From: Streptomyces bicolor
Lineage (GTDB): Bacteria > Actinomycetota > Actinomycetes > Streptomycetales > Streptomycetaceae
Assembly: GCF_000719285.1 (NCBI RefSeq)
Contig: NZ_JOFS01000013.1
Span: 1 to 64,000 of the forward strand
Direction: 5' to 3'
DNA length: 64,000 nucleotides
In this document: piece by piece, positions 33,983-42,908 of the stretch
Layout: every line of letters starts with the position of its first letter
How positions within the stretch are numbered: position 1 is the first letter of the stretch
Notes under the pieces: model-generated
Told to the model about the DNA's origin: nothing
Database searches by the model: none
What the model saw: the letters and a program-made list of their open reading frames with translations, nothing else
Program-made: the position numbers and the translations under genes

Positions 33983-34028
33983 AACTCACTGTCACTGTGC
34001 GGACCGCACCGCACAGTGACAGTGAGTT
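33983..34028. terminator. Perfect 20-bp inverted repeat
   Basis: Arms 33983-34002 and 34009-34028 are perfectly complementary with a 6-nt loop. Each arm contains ACTGTCACTGTG-type repeats. It starts 15 bp after the flavin hydroxylase stop and lies about 210 bp upstream of the cysteine dioxygenase start. A terminator without a T run is the simplest reading; an operator for the dioxygenase operon is possible. Confidence 0.75.
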
Positions 34029-34042
34029 CTACGTCAGGGGCA

Positions 34043-35701
34043 TCATCGGGACCCAGCCGTGGCCCCGGCCTCCGTGGCCCCGGCCTGCGCCGTCGCCCCC
34101 GCCTGAGCCTTGACCGGTCCCCCCAGCGCCGCCTCGGCCGCCGTGTACAGATCGGCGGGCCGTACCCCGCTCAGCGCCGTCACCAGGTGCCCGTCCGGCC
34201 GCACCAGCAGGACCGAGTGCGCGGCCGCCCCCGGGTAGCTCTCCGCGACCAGCAGCTCCGCCGGATAGGGCAGTGCCGTCACCGCTGCCACCAGCCGGGG
34301 CATGATCCCGGCGGTCGCCCAGTGCTTGCGATCCCATACGCCCGTGCCCGGCGCGATCAGCAGGACCAGCAGCGCGTTGCGACCGAGCCGGTCCCGCAGC
34401 CGTACGAAGGAGCCGTCCTCGGCAGTGACCCGTACGTCCACGACCTGCGCACCGCGCGGCGTGTCCACGGGGACCTCGCCCTCCAGCTGCTGCGGCGCGA
34501 GCGGCGAGTTGGTGTACGCCCCCGGCGCACCGATCGCCCCGTGCCCCAGATGGCCGTCCATCAGCAGCACGTCATGGCCCCGGGCCGAGCCGGGCACGTA
34601 CGCGCGCAGCCCTCCGCCGCCACGCAGCAGCGGCAGCGCCTGGTCGGCGGCGCGCAGCCGGGCGGAGACGGCGGCGCGCCGCTCGGTCTGGTAGCTGTCG
34701 AGCAGTGCCTCACGCGGCCCGTGGTGCCAGGCCGGCGCCAGCTTCCAGGCGAGGTTGTCGGCGTCCCGCAGCCCCTCCTCGAGCCCGTGCGTGCCCAGCG
34801 TGCCGAGGCAGTGCGCCGCGTCTCCGGCGAGAAAGACGCGGCCCACGCGCCAGCGGCGGGCCAGGCGGTGGTGGACCGTGTGCACTCCGGTGTCGAGGAG
34901 TTCGTACGGCGGTGTCGACCCGCCGGTCCACCCGGCGAGCGTCTCCCGGATGCGGGCGACGAGCACCTCGGGCGTGACCAGGTCCTTGCCCGGCGGCAGC
35001 AGCCAGTCGAGGCGCCACACCCCGTCCGGAAGCGGCCGTCCGGTGACCTCCCCGCCCGAAGGTCCGGACGTCCGCCACGGCGGCATCCGATGGAGCAACG
35101 CCTCACCGTCCCACGGAAGTTCCGCCCGCAGCGCGGCCACGGCGTGTCGCTCCACCGCCGTACGGCCGGGGAAACGGATGTCCTGGAGCTTGCGGACGGT
35201 CGAGCGCGGGCCGTCGCAGCCGACCAGGTAGCTGCCGCGCCACCAGGTGCCCTTGGGACCGCGGGTGTGGGCGGTGACGCCGGACGGCTCCTGCTCGATG
35301 GCGTCCAGGCGGCTGTCCACGGCGATCTTGACGAGCGGTTCGTCGGCGAGGGCGGTGCGCAGGGCGTTGGTCAGTACGTGCTGGGCGATGTGCAGGGGGG
35401 CGGGGTTCGTGCCGCCCTCTCGCCCTTCTGCTGCGTCGTCGAACTTGACCTCGCGCATCACCTGCTTGCGCCGCATCGCCCGCCATCCGGCCCAGCGGGT
35501 CCCGGCCTCGGCGAGCGGCACACCCGTCAGACGCTCCATCAGGGCGGCGGTGTCCTCACGCAGGACGACGGTGCGGGCGAAGCGCGGCTCGTCCTTGCCG
35601 GGCCCCTCGTCGAGAACGACGGACGGCACCTCCTGACGGGCCAGCGCCAGGGCGAGCGTGAGCCCGACGGGCCCCGCTCCGACGATGATCACCGGGTCCA
35701 C
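34043..35701 (-). CDS. FAD-dependent aromatic hydroxylase (PHBH-like monooxygenase)
   Basis: The ~552-residue flavoprotein has the dinucleotide fold GAGPVGLTLALALA at its N-terminus, the DG motif (LVGCDGPRSTVRK) and the second FAD motif RVFLAGDAAH followed by GTHGLEEGLRDADNLAWKLA, plus a thioredoxin-like C-terminal domain. It hydroxylates an aromatic substrate, not identifiable here. GTG 35701 is chosen: AGGGGG lies 9 nt upstream and the protein then starts at the FAD fold. A possible -35 TTGACG near 35816 would exclude the ATG at 35791. The C-terminus ends in an AQAGAT repeat. Confidence 0.88.
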   Translation of the reverse strand: MDPVIIVGAGPVGLTLALALARQEVPSVVLDEGPGKDEPRFARTVVLREDTAALMERLTGVPLAEAGTRWAGWRAMRRKQVMREVKFDDAAEGREGGTNPAPLHIAQHVLTNALRTALADEPLVKIAVDSRLDAIEQEPSGVTAHTRGPKGTWWRGSYLVGCDGPRSTVRKLQDIRFPGRTAVERHAVAALRAELPWDGEALLHRMPPWRTSGPSGGEVTGRPLPDGVWRLDWLLPPGKDLVTPEVLVARIRETLAGWTGGSTPPYELLDTGVHTVHHRLARRWRVGRVFLAGDAAHCLGTLGTHGLEEGLRDADNLAWKLAPAWHHGPREALLDSYQTERRAAVSARLRAADQALPLLRGGGGLRAYVPGSARGHDVLLMDGHLGHGAIGAPGAYTNSPLAPQQLEGEVPVDTPRGAQVVDVRVTAEDGSFVRLRDRLGRNALLVLLIAPGTGVWDRKHWATAGIMPRLVAAVTALPYPAELLVAESYPGAAAHSVLLVRPDGHLVTALSGVRPADLYTAAEAALGGPVKAQAGATAQAGATEAGATAGSR

Positions 35702-35817
35702 GGCGCGGCGCCCCCTGCCCGCAGCGGTGTCCCGAGGGACGCAAGTGAACAGAAAGTTGGAGCAGGGTGCACGATCACAGAACGTATGCAACCCATTGCC
35801 GGTGCTTGCGTCAAGTG

Positions 35818-35853
35818 ACGGAGGGCAGTGGCGATCATGCCACTGCCCTCCGT
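35818..35853. terminator. Terminator of the gluABCD operon
   Basis: Perfect 15-bp stem (35818-35832 / 35839-35853), 6-nt loop, no T run. It lies 22 bp beyond the gluD stop on the minus strand. Confidence 0.85.
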
Positions 35854-35875
35854 ACGTAAGCGATGTGACCAGAGG

Positions 35876-36784
35876 TCAGATCGTTCCTCCGGCGCCGGTC
35901 CCGTAGGTACCGCCCGTCGCCGCCGGGTTCAGCTCCTCCATGTCCTCGGCGCTGAGCACCGCACCCGTGCTCTTCTTGCTGCGCCGCAGCCTCTTCTCCA
36001 GCCAGCTCGCGAAGCTGGTGAGGATGAAATTGAGCACGATGTAGATGAGCGCCACCACGACGAAGCTGGCGATGGGGTTGCCGAAGGCGGCCGCCAGCGT
36101 GGCGCGCGTGCTGAGCAGCTCGGTGAACCCGATCATCACGCCGCCCAGGGCGGTGTCCTTCACGATGACCACGAGCTGGCTGACGATGGCCGGCAGCATG
36201 GCGGTGACGGCCTGCGGCAGCAGGATGACTCGCATCGTCTGGTTCTTGCGCAGGCCGATCGCCATGGCGGCCTCCGACTGCCCCTTGGGCAGGGCGAGGA
36301 TGCCGGCTCGTACGACCTCGGCGAGGACGGCCGCGTTGTAGAGCACCAGGCCGGTGACGACTGCGTAGAGTTGCCGCTGTTCGGTGGTGAAGTTCGCCCA
36401 GCGGTCGTAGGCCTCGTTGGCGAACAGCATCAGCAGCAGGACCGGGATCGCCCGGAAGAACTCGATCACGGTGGCGGACGGGCCCCGCACCCACCGGTGG
36501 TCGGAGAGCCGTGCGATACCGAAGACCGCGCCCAGCGGCAGGGCGATCACCATGGCCAGTGCCGCGGCCGTCAGTGTGTCGGCCAGACCCGGCAGCAGGT
36601 AGGTCGTCCAGGCCGGGGACTCGGTGAACGGCTTCCACAGCGCCCACTCCAGCTGGTTCTTCTCGTCCATGGCGTCATAGACGAACCACACGAGAAGGAC
36701 GAGCAGGGCGAAGAAGACCACCGAGAGGAGTACATTGCGCCGTTTGGCCCTGGGGCCGGGGGCGTCGTAGAGAACGGAGCTCAT
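35876..36784 (-). CDS. gluD: Glutamate ABC transporter permease GluD
   Basis: The 302-residue permease has a leading hydrophobic helix and the polar amino acid permease (HisMQ-type) domain with GLADTLTAAALAMVIALPLG and the EAA loop AEVVRAGILALPKGQSEAAMAIGL. With GluC it forms the membrane channel for glutamate uptake. The ATG overlaps the gluC stop by four bases. The C-terminal ~35 residues are Gly/Thr-rich and variable. Confidence 0.93.
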   Translation of the reverse strand: MSSVLYDAPGPRAKRRNVLLSVVFFALLVLLVWFVYDAMDEKNQLEWALWKPFTESPAWTTYLLPGLADTLTAAALAMVIALPLGAVFGIARLSDHRWVRGPSATVIEFFRAIPVLLLMLFANEAYDRWANFTTEQRQLYAVVTGLVLYNAAVLAEVVRAGILALPKGQSEAAMAIGLRKNQTMRVILLPQAVTAMLPAIVSQLVVIVKDTALGGVMIGFTELLSTRATLAAAFGNPIASFVVVALIYIVLNFILTSFASWLEKRLRRSKKSTGAVLSAEDMEELNPAATGGTYGTGAGGTI

Positions 36785-37455
36785 CGCTTCACCGCCAGTC
36801 GCTTGCTCAGCCAGCCGAGGATGAGGCCGGTGGGCAGGGTCAGTACCACGAAACCGAAGGCGAAGATGGCGCCGATGAGCAGCACCTGAGCCTCGTTCTC
36901 GATCATTTCCTTCATCAGGTAGGCGGCTTCGGCCACGCCGATCGCGGCCGCCACAGTGGTGTTCTTGGTCAGAGCGATCAACACGTTGGCCAGCGGGCCG
37001 ATGACCGAGCGGAAGGCCTGCGGGAGGATGACGAGCCGCAGGGTCTGACTGAAGGTCAGCCCGATGGCACGGGCCGCCTCGGCCTGGCCGAGCGGCACGG
37101 TGTTGATGCCGGAACGAATCGCCTCGCAGACGAAGGCCGCGGTGTAGCCGACGAGACCGAGGATCGCCAGGCGGAAGCCCTGGACCTTGAAGTCGGTGGC
37201 GCCCATCGTCACGCCGAAGACATCGGCGAGGCCGAGCGAGGTGAAGATGATGATGACCGTCAGGGGGATGTTCCGGACGATGTTCACATAGGCCGTGCCG
37301 AACCCACGCATGAGCGGGACCGGGCTGACCCGCATCGCGGCCAGAAGGGTGCCCCAGACCAGGGAACCGAGGCCGGAGAGGACGGTGAGTTTCACCGTCA
37401 TCCAGAAGGCACCCAACAGGGTTGGGTTGTCATAGTCAGAAAGAAAGTCGAACAC
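36781..37455 (-). CDS. gluC: Glutamate ABC transporter permease GluC
   Basis: The 224-residue HisMQ-type permease has five helices and the EAA loop AIRSGINTVPLGQAEAARAIGL that docks to GluA. It overlaps gluD by four bases. A large intercistronic hairpin separates it from gluB. Confidence 0.93.
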   Translation of the reverse strand: MFDFLSDYDNPTLLGAFWMTVKLTVLSGLGSLVWGTLLAAMRVSPVPLMRGFGTAYVNIVRNIPLTVIIIFTSLGLADVFGVTMGATDFKVQGFRLAILGLVGYTAAFVCEAIRSGINTVPLGQAEAARAIGLTFSQTLRLVILPQAFRSVIGPLANVLIALTKNTTVAAAIGVAEAAYLMKEMIENEAQVLLIGAIFAFGFVVLTLPTGLILGWLSKRLAVKR

Positions 37456-37497
37456 GATCTCCCGCGCTTCCGGGTGGGTGGCGTATGTGGATAGCGC

Positions 37498-37537
37498 GGC
37501 GCGCCGCCGCCCTGATCGCGGTGGACGGCGGCGCGCC
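37498..37537 (-). promoter_or_regulatory. Intercistronic hairpin between gluB and gluC
   Basis: Perfect 12-bp GC stem (37498-37509 / 37526-37537) with a 16-nt loop lies 14 bp after the gluB stop. Such hairpins commonly stabilise the binding-protein mRNA and reduce permease expression by partial termination or 3' protection. Confidence 0.7.
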
Positions 37538-37551
37538 GGTGGATCCTTGCG

Positions 37552-38406
37552 CTACTGGACGATGACGCCGATCTTCGGCGCGGGCTCGTTCTTGTAGTTG
37601 GCCGGACCGAAGTTGTCCTTGACCGCCTTGTCCCAGGCCTTCGAGCTGACCATCTTCTCGAGGGCAGCGTTGATCTTGTTCAGGGTCTCGGTGTCACCCT
37701 TCTTCACGCCGATGCCGTAGTTCTCGTTGCTCAGCTTGAGGCCGGCGAGCTTGAACTGACCCTTGTACTGCTCCTGCGAGGCGAAGCCGGCGAGGATCGA
37801 GTCGTCCGTGGTCAGGGCGTCCACGGCACCGCTCTGCAGCGAGGAGATGCACTCCGAGTAGCCGCTCCGCTCCTGCAGATTGGCCTTCGGGGCGAAGTCG
37901 TCCCTGACGTTCTGCGCCGAGGTGGAGCCGACCACCGAGCACAGGTTCTTGCCGTTGAGGTCGGTGGCCTCGGTGATGTCGGAGTCGGCCTTGACGAGCA
38001 GGTCCTGGTGGGCCAGCAGGTACGGGCCGGCGAAGTCGACCGACTTCTTGCGCTCGTCGGTGATCGAGTAGGTGGCCGCGATGAACTTGACGTCGCCGCG
38101 CTTGAGGGCGTTCTCGCGGTCGGGGGTCTTGGTCTCGACGAACTCGATCTGGTCGGCGTCGTAACCGAGCTCCTTGGCCACGTACGTCGCCACGTCGACG
38201 TCGAAGCCGGAGAAGGTGCCGTCCGGCTCCTTCAGGCCCAGACCGGGCTGGTCGTACTTGATGCCGATCTTGATCTTGTCGCCGCCACCGGAGCCCGAGC
38301 CGCCCTCGTTGTCACCGTCGCCGCCACCGCAGGCGGTGGCAGTGAGGGAAAGGACGAGTGCAGCGGCGGCCGCAGCGGAGGCCTTGCGGAGCTTCATGGT
38401 GAACAT
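37552..38406 (-). CDS. gluB: Glutamate-binding lipoprotein GluB
   Basis: The 284-residue lipoprotein has a signal peptide ending in the lipobox LTATAC (Cys26) followed by a Gly/Asp-rich linker, then the SBP_bac_3 domain (FSGFDVDVATYVAKELG, KRGDVKFIAATYSITDERK, DFAGPYL). It captures glutamate outside the membrane. The true start may be the second ATG (38397), as MKLRKAS is a more standard signal start. Confidence 0.93.
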   Translation of the reverse strand: MFTMKLRKASAAAAAALVLSLTATACGGGDGDNEGGSGSGGGDKIKIGIKYDQPGLGLKEPDGTFSGFDVDVATYVAKELGYDADQIEFVETKTPDRENALKRGDVKFIAATYSITDERKKSVDFAGPYLLAHQDLLVKADSDITEATDLNGKNLCSVVGSTSAQNVRDDFAPKANLQERSGYSECISSLQSGAVDALTTDDSILAGFASQEQYKGQFKLAGLKLSNENYGIGVKKGDTETLNKINAALEKMVSSKAWDKAVKDNFGPANYKNEPAPKIGVIVQ

Positions 38407-38431
38407 CCTTTGCGTGATGAAGAGATGCGTC

Positions 38432-38458
38432 CCGTCGGAGAGGTGTCCCCTCCGACGG
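38432..38458 (-). promoter_or_regulatory. Intercistronic hairpin between gluA and gluB
   Basis: A 9-bp stem (38432-38440 / 38450-38458) with a 9-nt loop sits in the 120-bp gap, just before the gluB leader and next to two imperfect 15-bp direct repeats (GGTTGTCCTTCGGAG, GGTTGTCCCTCAGAG). It probably tunes gluB relative to gluA. Confidence 0.55.
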
Positions 38459-38526
38459 TTGTCCTTCGGAGGGTTGTCCCTCAGAGGGTTGGATGACGCA
38501 GGTCGTCTGGTGCGTGAAGCGGTCCG

Positions 38527-39303
38527 TCAGTGGTGCAGGATCTTGGACAGGAAGTCCTTGGCACGGTCGCTGCGCGGGTTGCTGAAGAACTGGTCCGGCA
38601 CAGCTTCTTCGACGATCTTGCCGTCGGCCATGAATACCACCCGGTTGGCGGCGGAACGGGCGAAGCCCATCTCATGGGTGACGACGATCATGGTCATGCC
38701 GTCGCGGGCGAGCTGCTGCATGACCTCGAGGACCTCGTTGATCATCTCGGGGTCCAGAGCCGACGTCGGCTCGTCGAAGAGCATGACCTTCGGGTCCATG
38801 GCCAGCGCCCGGGCGATGGCCACACGCTGCTGCTGGCCGCCGGAGAGCTGGGCGGGGTACTTGTCCGCCTGGCTGCCCACGCCCACCCGGTCGAGCAGGG
38901 AGCGGGCCTTCTCCTCGGCCTTCTTCTTGTCCGCCTTACGGACCTTGATCTGGCCCAGCATCACGTTCTCGAGCACGGTCTTGTGCGCGAAAAGGTTGAA
39001 GGACTGGAAGACCATCCCGACGTCTGCGCGCAGCCGGGCCAGCTCCTTGCCTTCCGCGGGCAGCGGCTTGCCGTCGATGGCGATCGAGCCCGAGTCGATC
39101 GTCTCGAGGCGGTTGATGGTGCGGCACAGGGTGGACTTCCCGGACCCGGAGGGTCCGATGACCACGACGACCTCACCGCGGGCGATCGTCAGATCGATGT
39201 CCTGCAGCACGTGCAACGCGCCGAAGTGCTTGTTGACGTTCTTCAGGACGACCAGGTCGCCGGTCGCGGCCACATTGTCCTTGGCCACCGATACTTCGGT
39301 CAT
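38527..39303 (-). CDS. gluA: Glutamate ABC transporter ATP-binding protein GluA
   Basis: The 258-residue ATPase has Walker [10 protein letters not shown], the Q-loop, signature [15 protein letters not shown], Walker [13 protein letters not shown] and the switch His in VVTHEMG. It powers the GluBCD transporter. It is the first gene of the operon; the SD region GAGGAGGAC before the ATG can pair with an upstream CCTCC in a short hairpin, which could moderate translation. Confidence 0.95.
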   Translation of the reverse strand: MTEVSVAKDNVAATGDLVVLKNVNKHFGALHVLQDIDLTIARGEVVVVIGPSGSGKSTLCRTINRLETIDSGSIAIDGKPLPAEGKELARLRADVGMVFQSFNLFAHKTVLENVMLGQIKVRKADKKKAEEKARSLLDRVGVGSQADKYPAQLSGGQQQRVAIARALAMDPKVMLFDEPTSALDPEMINEVLEVMQQLARDGMTMIVVTHEMGFARSAANRVVFMADGKIVEEAVPDQFFSNPRSDRAKDFLSKILHH

Positions 39304-39591
39304 CGCTCTCAGGCTCCGTCCTCCTCGGTTTCGGAGGACAGTAATAACCGTATCCGACCTGCGTCATTAGTTCTGAGGGGAATCTGAGCATCACGATCCG
39401 ATAGCAATCGGACACGTGTCGTAGCACTTGTGAGCTGGGCGCGTACCGGCTGCATAACGGAAGCCGCCCGCAACCGGAACCCACTTGACGGCGTCCTCGT
39501 CCATCAGCGTGACTCTCTTGGTGCACGCGCGCGCGTGCACGATGTGTGTACCTATCCGCATCGTACGGCCGATGAACCGAAGGAGGCCGGG

Positions 39592-40278
39592 ATGAGACTG
39601 CTCCTCGTCGAGGACGACAACCATGTCGCCGCCGCGCTGTCCGCGATCCTGGCACGGCACGGTTTCGACGTCACGCACGCGCGTAGCGGCGAGGAGGCCC
39701 TCCAGGCGCTCGTTCCCGAGGGCAACGGCTTCGGCGTCGTCCTTCTCGACCTCGGCCTGCCGGACCAGGACGGATACGAGGTCTGCGGCAAGATCCGCAA
39801 GCGCACCAGCACCCCGGTGATCATGGTGACCGCGCGCTCCGACGTCCGCTCCCGCATCCACGGCCTCAACCTCGGCGCCGACGACTATGTGGTGAAGCCG
39901 TACGACACCGGAGAACTGCTCGCCCGGATCCACGCGGTCAGCCGGCGCACCGTGCAGGAGGACGCGGGGACGGCGGGCGACGGAGTGCTGCGCCTGGGCG
40001 CGGTGCACATCGAACTGCCCACCCGTCAGGTCAGCGTCGACGGTTCGATCGTCCAACTGACCCGCAAGGAGTTCGATCTCCTCGCCCTGCTCGCCCAGCG
40101 CCCCGGAGTGGTCTTCCGCCGGGAGCAGATCATCAGCGAGGTGTGGCGCACGAGTTGGGAGGGGACCGGGCGCACTCTTGAGGTGCATGTGGCGTCCCTG
40201 CGCGCCAAGTTGCGCATGCCTGCCCTGATCGAGACCGTACGCGGCGTCGGCTACCGACTCGTCGCCCCGGCGTCGTAG
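39592..40278 (+). CDS. OmpR-family response regulator
   Basis: The 228-residue protein has a receiver domain (MRLLLVEDDNHVAAAL, Asp in VVLLDLGLPDQDG, Lys in DDYVVKPYD) and an OmpR/PhoB winged helix (LTRKEFDLLALLAQRPGVV, GTGRTLEVHVASLRAKL). ATG 39592 follows AAGGAGGCCGGG. The sensor kinase starts 10 bp downstream. It diverges from gluA across 288 bp, so control of the glu operon is one possibility. Confidence 0.93.
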   Translation: MRLLLVEDDNHVAAALSAILARHGFDVTHARSGEEALQALVPEGNGFGVVLLDLGLPDQDGYEVCGKIRKRTSTPVIMVTARSDVRSRIHGLNLGADDYVVKPYDTGELLARIHAVSRRTVQEDAGTAGDGVLRLGAVHIELPTRQVSVDGSIVQLTRKEFDLLALLAQRPGVVFRREQIISEVWRTSWEGTGRTLEVHVASLRAKLRMPALIETVRGVGYRLVAPAS

Positions 40279-40287
40279 CGGGCAAGG

Positions 40288-41679
40288 GTGCGCACTCGTC
40301 TTCTCCCGCTGCTCATCGTCCTGATGGCGGCCGTACTGCTCGCACTCGGCGTACCGCTCGCCGTCAGCCTGGCCTCGGCCCAGCAGCAGAAGGTGGTCGT
40401 CGACCGTATCGACGACACGGCGTACTTCGCGGCGATCGCGCGCCCCGCCGCCGACACGACCACCGGATCCCGAGACGAGTTGCGCATCCTGAGCCGGGAA
40501 CTCGAGAGCTACTACGAGGTCTACGGCATCCGGGCCGGCGTCTTCCTGCCCAATGACACGCCCCTGGCGAACGGGCCGACGACCTGGTTCCTGCCCGAGA
40601 GTGGCGAGGTGCGCGACGCCTTCGAGGAGTCGCTGCTCAGTCGGCGCAGCCACGATCCGCAGCAGGTATGGCCCTGGCAGCGGGGACGTCTCGTCGTCGC
40701 CTCACCGGTCATCCGGGACGGTGACGTCGTCGCGGTCGTCGTCACCGACTCGCCCACCGGGCAGATGCGTTCGCGGATCCTGGACGGCTGGCTGATCATC
40801 GGCGCCGGTCTGACGGCCGCGATGCTGGTGGCCGTCGGGGCCGCGCTGAGGCTGACCGGCTGGGTGCTCAGGCCGGTGCGCGTGCTGGACACCACCACAC
40901 ACGCGATCGCGAGCGGCCGCCTGAAGTCACGGGTCGCGGTCGCCAGCGGTCCGCCGGAACTCAGGCGGCTGGCCCGGTCGTTCAACGAGATGGCGGACAA
41001 CGTCGAGGACGTCCTGGAGCAGCAGCGCGCCTTCGTCGCCGACGCCTCGCACCAGCTGCGCAACCCGCTCGCGGCGCTGCTGCTGCGCATCGAACTGCTC
41101 GCTTTCGAACTTCCGGAGGGCAATGCGGAGATCGCGTCGGTCCAGGCGGAGGGCAAGCGCCTGGCCCAGGTCCTCGACGACCTGCTCGACCTCGCTCTGG
41201 CCGAGCACACCGAGGCCGACCTGCGGCTCACCGACGTCGGCGCGCTGACCGCCGAGCGCGTCGCGGCCTGGGCGCCGACCGCCGAGGCCAAGGGCGTACG
41301 GCTGGTGGGGGACTGCCCGCCCACCACCGCCTGGGCCGACCCGGTGGCGCTGTCCAGCGCGCTGGACGCCGTGATCGACAACGCCGTCAAGTTCACCCCG
41401 AAGGGCGAGCGCGTCGAGGTGACCGTCACCTCCAACGGCAGCGCGTCCACCATCGTGGTGGCCGACCACGGCCCCGGCCTCACCGACGAGGAACTCGCTC
41501 GCGTCGGCGACCGCTTCTGGCGCAGCGGCCGGCACCAGAACATCAAGGGCTCCGGCCTCGGCCTGTCGATCTCTCGCGCGCTGCTCGCGGCGGGCGGGGG
41601 CGCCATCTCGTACGGCCGCAACGAACCGCAGGGGCTGCGGGTGACGGTGACGGTGCCCAGGACGGCGCCTACGCAGTAG
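40288..41679 (+). CDS. Two-component sensor histidine kinase
   Basis: The 463-residue kinase has an N-terminal membrane helix (residues ~5-28), a ~130-residue extracytoplasmic sensor region, a second helix (~165-190), HAMP (~190-245), HisKA with DASHQLRNPLAALLLRIELL and HATPase_c with VIDNAVKFTP and [13 protein letters not shown]. It is the partner of the regulator 10 bp upstream. It converges on the TAXI binding protein gene, which may supply its ligand (inference). Confidence 0.92.
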   Translation: MRTRLLPLLIVLMAAVLLALGVPLAVSLASAQQQKVVVDRIDDTAYFAAIARPAADTTTGSRDELRILSRELESYYEVYGIRAGVFLPNDTPLANGPTTWFLPESGEVRDAFEESLLSRRSHDPQQVWPWQRGRLVVASPVIRDGDVVAVVVTDSPTGQMRSRILDGWLIIGAGLTAAMLVAVGAALRLTGWVLRPVRVLDTTTHAIASGRLKSRVAVASGPPELRRLARSFNEMADNVEDVLEQQRAFVADASHQLRNPLAALLLRIELLAFELPEGNAEIASVQAEGKRLAQVLDDLLDLALAEHTEADLRLTDVGALTAERVAAWAPTAEAKGVRLVGDCPPTTAWADPVALSSALDAVIDNAVKFTPKGERVEVTVTSNGSASTIVVADHGPGLTDEELARVGDRFWRSGRHQNIKGSGLGLSISRALLAAGGGAISYGRNEPQGLRVTVTVPRTAPTQ

Positions 41680-41781
41680 CGGGGCGCACGGCGGCGCCGG
41701 GCAGGCACCCGTCGCGGGCTGGTGCAGCGCGCCGTAGCGAGTTGGCGCCGCGCATCGTGGCCGGGGGCGCCGCCCGGGTCT

Positions 41782-42777
41782 CTACGGCTTGACCGAACGG
41801 TAGTAGCGCTTGGCGCCCTCGTGCAGGGGCAGCGGATCCGTGTAGATCGCCGTGCGCAGGTCGACCAGTTGCGCGGAGTGGACGTGGGCACCGATGCCGT
41901 CGCGGCTCTTGATCACCGTGCGGGTCAGCCACTCGGTGAGCCGGGGGTCCATGTCCTTGCGGGTGATCAGCAGGTTGGAGACGGCGATCGTCGGCACCGT
42001 GTCGCCGTTCTGGATGGTGGGGTAGGCCGACTCCGGCATGTTGGTCGCGCGGTAGAAGTGGGCCGCGTCGCCCTGGGCGTGCACCTTGGCGACGAGGTCG
42101 GCGTCGATCGGCACGAACCGGAAGGAGGACGTCTCGGCGATCTCCTCCAGCCCGTCCGTGGGCACCCCGCTCGACCAGAAGAACGCGTCGAGCTCGTGCC
42201 CCAGCCGCTTGGGCCCAGTGTCGATGCCGTCCGACCGGGGCGTGATGTCCTTCTCCGGGTCGATGCCGGCGGCTTCCAGCACCCGGGTGGCGATCAGCCG
42301 TACGCCCGAGTTCGGCAGCCCTATGGCCACCCGCTTGCCCTTCAGGTCCGCGACAGAGCGGATGTCGGAGTCCGGCGGCACGACCAACTGGACGTAGTCG
42401 TCGTAGAGGCGGGCGACACCGCGCAGCCGGTCGACGACGGGCCTGCCGCCGATCTTGAACGTGTCCACCGCGTCGGCGGCGGCGATCGTGAAGTCGGCCT
42501 GCCCGGTCGCCACGCGCTCGACGTTCTCCTGCGAGCCGTCACTCGTCAGCAGCTTCACCTTCAGCTGCGGCATGTCCTTGGCGAGCTCCTTGCGCAGCAG
42601 GGCGCCGTACTCCTGATAGACACCCGCGCGCGTGCCCGTGCTGAACGTGATCGTCCCGCTCGGCGGATCCTCGCCCAGGGGCAGCAGCCACCACAGCAGC
42701 AACCCCAGGGCAACGAGCCCGGCGGCCGTGCCCCGCAGGGCACGGTGCCTGGTGATGCGGGTGAGTGCCTTGGACAT
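41782..42777 (-). CDS. TAXI-family (TRAP-type) solute-binding protein, orphan
   Basis: The 331-residue protein has an uncleaved-looking N-terminal membrane segment (LRGTAAGLVALGLLLWWLLP) and the TAXI fold (TFSTGTRAGVYQEYGALLRKEL, KGKRVAIGLPNSGVRLIA). TAXI proteins normally feed TRAP permeases, but no permease gene is nearby. The convergent two-component system suggests a sensing accessory. No lipobox Cys is present, so it is anchored by the helix. Confidence 0.88.
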   Translation of the reverse strand: MSKALTRITRHRALRGTAAGLVALGLLLWWLLPLGEDPPSGTITFSTGTRAGVYQEYGALLRKELAKDMPQLKVKLLTSDGSQENVERVATGQADFTIAAADAVDTFKIGGRPVVDRLRGVARLYDDYVQLVVPPDSDIRSVADLKGKRVAIGLPNSGVRLIATRVLEAAGIDPEKDITPRSDGIDTGPKRLGHELDAFFWSSGVPTDGLEEIAETSSFRFVPIDADLVAKVHAQGDAAHFYRATNMPESAYPTIQNGDTVPTIAVSNLLITRKDMDPRLTEWLTRTVIKSRDGIGAHVHSAQLVDLRTAIYTDPLPLHEGAKRYYRSVKP

Positions 42778-42896
42778 GGCCGAGATCCTGCCAGCCGGTG
42801 CACGGTGCTGACCAGGGCAGGGGTCACAGAGGGAGGGCGCGATGGCGGCCTTTCGGGCCGGACGCCTCGGCGGCAGGGACTGTCGGACCCGGCCGC

Positions 42897-42902
42897 TACA
42901 GT
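42897..42902 (+). promoter_or_regulatory. -10 box TACAGT for the leaderless MazG-like gene
   Basis: TACAGT ends 6 nt before the ATG at 42909; no ribosome site is visible. Confidence 0.5.
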
Positions 42903-42908
42903 CGGCGC

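Noticed and set aside
35702..35791. ATG at 35791 as the start of the flavin hydroxylase
   Set aside because: The extra 30 residues precede the FAD fold without similarity to the family, and a good ribosome site serves GTG 35701.
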